In this document: positions 60,494 to 64,000 of the stretch, in pieces
Layout: every line of letters begins with the position of its first letter
How positions within the stretch are numbered: the stretch's first letter is position 1
From: Hysterangium stoloniferum
Lineage: Eukaryota; Basidiomycota; Agaricomycetes; Hysterangiales; Hysterangiaceae
Reading direction: 5' to 3'
Assembly: GCA_015178975.1 (NCBI GenBank)
Contig: WHVD01000117.1
Coordinates: forward strand, 1 to 64,000
DNA length: 64,000 bases
Notes under the pieces: generated by a model
The model's input: the letters and a program-made list of their open reading frames with translations, nothing else
Databases searched by the model: none
What the model was told of the DNA's origin: nothing
Translations under genes and position numbers: made by a program

Positions 60494-61481
60494 TGTTACG
60501 ACCATGTTGTAACCCATGTCGCAGCCCGATGGTCTCCGAGAATACTACAGTCTATCGATGTTCCAAGTTATTGATCAAGTCATCATTTCGGCAACCTTTG
60601 GAATACCGACACTGATGTATACCTTCACGGCAATCAAACCTCATTTACGCCCCTGTCAAAATATACTCGTACCATCTGGTTATGCTTTGATACATCCCCT
60701 TTCATTATGATGATCCATTTTACTCTATGTTTCACATATGCCCATATATACCTGTAGCCCGTGGACTATTCCCTTTTCTCGTAATCCCACTCTCAGCTAA
60801 ATCTCAGCTTCCGATCTTATCGTAACTTTCCAGTTTCTAGTCAAGTCTATTCGTCAAATAGTGTTTCCACTCTTCCCTTAGTTAGTAGTTTCTAGATGCC
60901 GATAACTCATATATAAACCCACTGTAAATGTAGTTATTAGACAATCAGAATATCGACTTAGAATATCGACTTAGATCAACTTAGATACCCCTCTAATTTC
61001 CGACTCCATTATCTATTCACGACCACCACATTCCGACTCCATCCGATTTACGATTCAACCTACATTTACGACTTCAACCTCTAATCTCTGACTCTCAGTC
61101 TCCGACTCTCTCAGTCTCCGACTCTCTCAGTCTCTGACTCTCTCAGTCTCCGACTCTCTCAGTCTCCGACTCTCTCAGTCTCCGACTCTCTCAGTCTCCG
61201 ACTCTCAGTCCCCGACTCTCTCAGTCCCCGACTCTCTCAGTCTCCAACTCTCTCAGTCTCCGACTCTTGGTCTCCGACCCCTCAGCCCAACCCTCAACTT
61301 ATCCTTCGGTTTCCAATCGGTAGTTTATTGAGAGGTTTACTTGACAGGACTAGTTTTCGCCCGCCCGAAATTTAAGGACACCTGATGGTAACTTGTGAGG
61401 GTGCAGCACATAAGCTGAAGCCAAGTCCTTCCGTTCGGTCCCTGTCGGCCAGCCGACATCCGTCAGTTTCTGCTCTTAACA
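60494..61481 (+). repeat. solo LTR inside element E (family of C2)
   Basis: TGTTACGACCATG to GCTCTTAACA, 988 bp, flanked by a perfect 5-bp duplication GACAG (60489-60493, 61482-61486). Holds the LTR module at 61397-61428 and a 16-bp minisatellite that helps make it longer than C2. Confidence 0.93.
61083..61270 (+). repeat. 16-bp minisatellite within a solo LTR
   Basis: About eleven tandem units close to CTCTCAGTCTCCGACT with single-base variants and some shorter units. The matching part of the LTR of F (about 62585-62640) holds a different expansion of GTCGTGAGTCG-like words. Confidence 0.85.
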
Positions 61482-62241
61482 GACAGATCTCGAAGCTTTA
61501 CATAAACATCTCAAATCAAATATCCAGAAAGTGCAAATACATTATCAAAAATATTCCGACATACATTGAAAAGAGTCATTTGACTTTCCGATCCATTCTC
61601 AAGTCTTTGTATGATCTGACTTCATTTGAACGACTCGACCATTGAAAACATTATTGGAAAAATTATTAGGCCCATTTGAAATCATTGCTCGACCAGGATC
61701 TCATTCTACACATTAAAACTTCCTAATCATCTCAAAGGAATTCATCCCATCTTTCACGTTTCAATGTTAGAACCATTTTATCCCAATACTTTCCCAAATT
61801 AAAAACAACCTCCTCCCCCACCAATTTACGTTGAAGAAGAACCTGAATATGAAATTCGAGAAATTTTGGATTCAAAATTCAATAAAAGATATAAAGATTC
61901 GACAAATCAAAAAACTTACAAATTTTCCGATTTTGCTTCAAATTCCCATTGCATCTCAATTCCTTTGCGATTTGCCTTTTCGAACAGCTCTTGACAATCC
62001 ACCAACCATTTTTTGGGAATTTCTTCTAAAAAAATAACTAATTAACTAATTTTAAGAAATCCCAGAAATCGACTTACCAACCACATCAACTACTATATCT
62101 CTATCTTCGAAACCCAAGAATTCAGATCCTGATTTGAAATCATGGCCTTCTATGTCAGACATTGATTGATGAAGACAAAAATAGACAATGAAAAACTTTT
62201 TAAACTCCGACCTCGTGGGCTCAGTCACAAAGGGAGGATAC

Positions 62242-62428
62242 TGTCACAACTGTCACAAGTCACAACATTGTTACAAACAATCAAAGGTAATATTCAACAA
62301 CTCTTCTACTCGATAAACCTGAACATTATTTGACAACATTGAATCTCTTTTGACATGTCTCATTTTGACATCACGAATGATTTCATTATTAGTTCATAAT
62401 ATAGTCATAATGATACAAAGAAAAGGGC
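62242..62428 (+). repeat. right LTR of element E, interrupted by element F
   Basis: Begins directly after the polypurine tract AAAGGGAGGATAC. Nearly identical to the start of the left LTR apart from a missing short segment, and stops where the LTR of F begins. Confidence 0.88.
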
Positions 62429-63249
62429 TGTTAGGATACACACTCAGGCCGGGTTTCCGGAGAAACCCGCGGGATATCCGGTAGGACTTGGCTTCAGCTT
62501 ATAGGCTGCGCCCTCGCTAGATCGTGTTGTCCAATTTCAGACAGGCGGACGGGAATCCCGGGGAGTCCGGGCGGGGGTTCGTGGGTCGTGAGTCGTAGGT
62601 CGTGAGTCGAGAGTCGTGAATCGAGATAGTCGAGAGAGATAGATGCGCCGGAGCCCGTGGGCTCCGACTAGTGCGAGCGGTCTGATGAGAGTAGGGTTTT
62701 TAGAGAGGAAAATGTATTAGATTACTGGGGGGAATCTAAGCTAATTTTCTGACTGGATTGTATGTACAACATCTGCCAGTTTATATAGACCGTGGAATGC
62801 ATGACATACCGAATCCAGTAATAATGAGACGAGACGAGCAAAACATAAAACGGGAATAGTAAACACCAAATTGGTGTTAGGAACGGGACGGAACGGAGCG
62901 GAGTCCGAATCGTGACAAAGCATAACCCATAACGGGAAACGGAGCGGGAGCGGAGTCCTAAATCGTGACAGGTCATTTGACTAAAACGGGAACGGGGCTC
63001 GATTAGAGCGGTGACGGGATTCTAAGCGGGTCCGGTGACTGATGCGTGGGACGAAGACGGACATAGACAGAGACGGGGTCCGGGGGAAGTCCGGTGACTG
63101 ATATGTGTCTTAATGAGGTCGAACGTAACGAGTCTTGACGTAACAGAGTCCGGGCGGGAAATCCTATAAACAGACGATTGGTGCTTGTAGCGCGTGGGGG
63201 CGTACGAGTTAGTGCCCGGAGTCCGGCGGGATTTGTCCGGGTCGTAACA
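62429..63249 (-). repeat. 3' LTR of element F
   Basis: On the minus strand TGTTACGACCCGGAC to TGTATCCTAACA, 821 bp. Carries the LTR module at 62484-62515. Related to D and more distantly to C2 and the 60494 solo LTR, which also start TGTTACGACC. Confidence 0.85.
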
Positions 63250-63264
63250 GTATCCTCCCTTTAT
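63250..63264 (-). other. polypurine tract of element F
   Basis: The minus strand reads ATAAAGGGAGGATAC immediately before the LTR. Element E has AAAGGGAGGATAC in the same place (about 62229-62241). Confidence 0.75.
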
Positions 63265-63399
63265 GCCGAAGTCCCAAAGAGGCTCTAGACCTAAATAAGG
63301 TTCTTGTCGGCTACGCGCATGTGTCAAAAGTCATGTCGGTTACACGTATGTGTCAAAGAGTCATGTGATCTGGAAGGTAAGGTTCAAACGCGACGAGCC

Positions 63400-63408
63400 T
63401 ATATAAAA
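63400..63408 (+). promoter_or_regulatory. TATA box of the antisense gene
   Basis: TATATAAAA, about 52 bp before the ATG at 63460, with a pyrimidine-rich stretch (TTTCTTCTTCTTTATT) between them. Confidence 0.55.
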
Positions 63409-63459
63409 AATTGAAAAAATAGAAATTTCTTCTTCTTTATTACCCCCATCTTCGTCATT

Positions 63460-64000
63460 ATGGGACCAAAACCAACACCACGCAAACCAATGCCGACAGC
63501 AGGGCCCTCCACGGGCACTCCGTATCGGGCGCCGTGGACGGCGGCCCAATTGTTGGCGCGGCGAGAAGAGCAGCGCCAGCTTCGTGAAGCAGCAGAGAGA
63601 GAGGCGAGGGAGGCTGAGGAGGCCCTGGACAAGGAGTACCAGGAAGCATTGGCCGCGGAGGAAGAGGCCGCAAAGGAGAGGGAACGTGAGGCGGAGGAGG
63701 CTGCGCGAGTGGCCGCGGAGAACGCCCGGGTGGCTGCGGAGAAAGCCCGGTTGGCCGCGGAGAGGGCCGCCATTGTTGCGGGAAAAGTAAGTCCCAAATT
63801 CACTTGTCGATTGTTTACTGACTTGTGATCTTCAGCGCAAAGCGACAGAGGTGGAGTCCGAGTCCGAGGGGGAGCCAGAGAGCCCCCAAAAGGTAGGCCT
63901 CACGTCCATGGAATACCCGCGGAGACTGACCAACTCAACAGAAGGCAAGGAAGGCGGCGCCAGTCCGTCTTCCGACGCGGAACGAGCCGCGGTGTTCCGG
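63460..64000 (+). CDS. coiled-coil protein, antisense to element F, 3' part off the window
   Basis: A spliced gene starting MGPKPTPRKPMPTAGPSTGT at 63460. Residues 30-108 form an uninterrupted Ala/Glu/Arg helix (LLARREEQRQLREAAEREAR, then RVAAENARVAAEKARLAAER), a strong coiled coil. Two 49-nt GT-AG introns (63787-63835, 63893-63941) keep frame. The third exon reads KARKAAPVRLP and ends ...NEPRCSG at the window edge. The basic stretch followed by a first Cys suggests that a Cys-rich, perhaps zinc-binding, domain begins here, but this is inference. The gene lies just inside the 3' end of element F on the opposite strand, with its own TATA box. It could be a cargo gene of F, or a host gene that F has flanked. 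Confidence 0.7.

Larger units (their letters stand above)
55297..62428 (+). mobile_element. Ty3/gypsy chromovirus E, heavily decayed, host to two solo LTRs
   Basis: LTR retrotransposon fossil on the plus strand: left LTR (from 55297), gag (about 56.0-56.9 kb), protease with ALIDSGSSHIFM (about 57.15 kb), RT (about 57.9-58.7 kb, YLDDILIFS-type box), RNase H (about 58.7-59.0 kb), integrase with zinc region and the GYRPEGDGQTERVNQ motif (about 59.4-60.5 kb), a chromodomain-like tail beginning VEEEPEYEIREILDS (about 61.83 kb), polypurine tract AAAGGGAGGATAC and right LTR (from 62242). Solo LTRs sit at 59035-59335 and 60494-61481, and element F interrupts the right LTR. AT-rich and old. Broken, with well over a dozen interruptions. 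Confidence 0.93.
62429..64000 (-). mobile_element. element F, LTR retrotransposon entering from the right, 3' end here
   Basis: Read on the minus strand, a polypurine tract (63250-63264) is followed directly by an LTR (63249 down to 62429), the same arrangement as at the right end of element E. The body of F therefore extends rightwards past the window. Only about 740 bp of its interior is visible, and it contains the start of a plus-strand spliced gene. The sequence is GC-rich and little decayed, suggesting F is the youngest layer of the pile. Whether F is whole cannot be judged. Confidence 0.75.

Noticed and set aside
61083-61270. CRISPR-like tandem array
   Set aside because: Units are contiguous with no unique spacers, in a fungal LTR; it is a minisatellite.

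Overview
The window looks like a piece of a basidiomycete (probably Agaricomycete) nuclear genome. Host genes are cut by many 40-125 nt GT-AG introns, the protein families are fungal (TOK two-pore K+ channel, Clr2, RAD1/XPF, a GRE2-like reductase), and the Ty3/gypsy chromoviruses carry accessory ORFs of a kind I associate with mushroom genomes. The organism call rests on gene style, not on a marker gene.

Layout. 1-8309: minus-strand chromovirus A, running off the left edge, with its 5' LTR at 7680-8309. 8310-16198: a repeat-rich stretch with an unrecognised 5-exon gene (10185-10989), an intact GRE2-like NAD(P)-dependent reductase (12650-14202) and a TA-flanked palindromic MITE (9179-9318). 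16199-23253: chromovirus-like element B with both LTRs and a perfect 5-bp target duplication. 23254-26475: old LTR debris, a tRNA-like block and a large inverted repeat. 26476-51693 is the host gene-bearing core: a C2H2 protein (-), a rearranged pseudogene copy of the reductase, Clr2 (-) head to head with RAD1 (+), an unknown small gene (+), a LENG1/CIR_N protein (-) head to head with a phosducin-like protein (+), and a TOK-type K+ channel (-). 52849-64000: a Russian-doll pile of LTR insertions (LTR D, solo LTRs C, C2 and G, chromovirus E with two more solo LTRs inside it, and element F, whose 3' LTR sits inside the right LTR of E). A spliced antisense coiled-coil gene begins close to the 3' end of F.

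How it fits together. The conserved genes do housekeeping work: DNA repair (RAD1), heterochromatic silencing (Clr2), probable splicing-associated work (LENG1), G-beta folding or signalling (phosducin-like) and membrane potential (TOK). They are compact and arranged in divergent pairs. The flanks are transposon graveyards. One 32-bp LTR module recurs seven times, and LTR copies differ mainly at CpG sites, which points to methylation- or RIP-like decay.

Most worth a second look: the antisense gene in F; the 60-nt in-frame intron-like block that encodes the only hydrophobic helix of the C2H2 protein; the reductase pseudogene whose middle is inverted with a palindromic MITE at the breakpoint; the duplicated unknown domain in element B; and the shared LTR module. 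Exon boundaries were read by eye from splice consensus, reading phase and family similarity.
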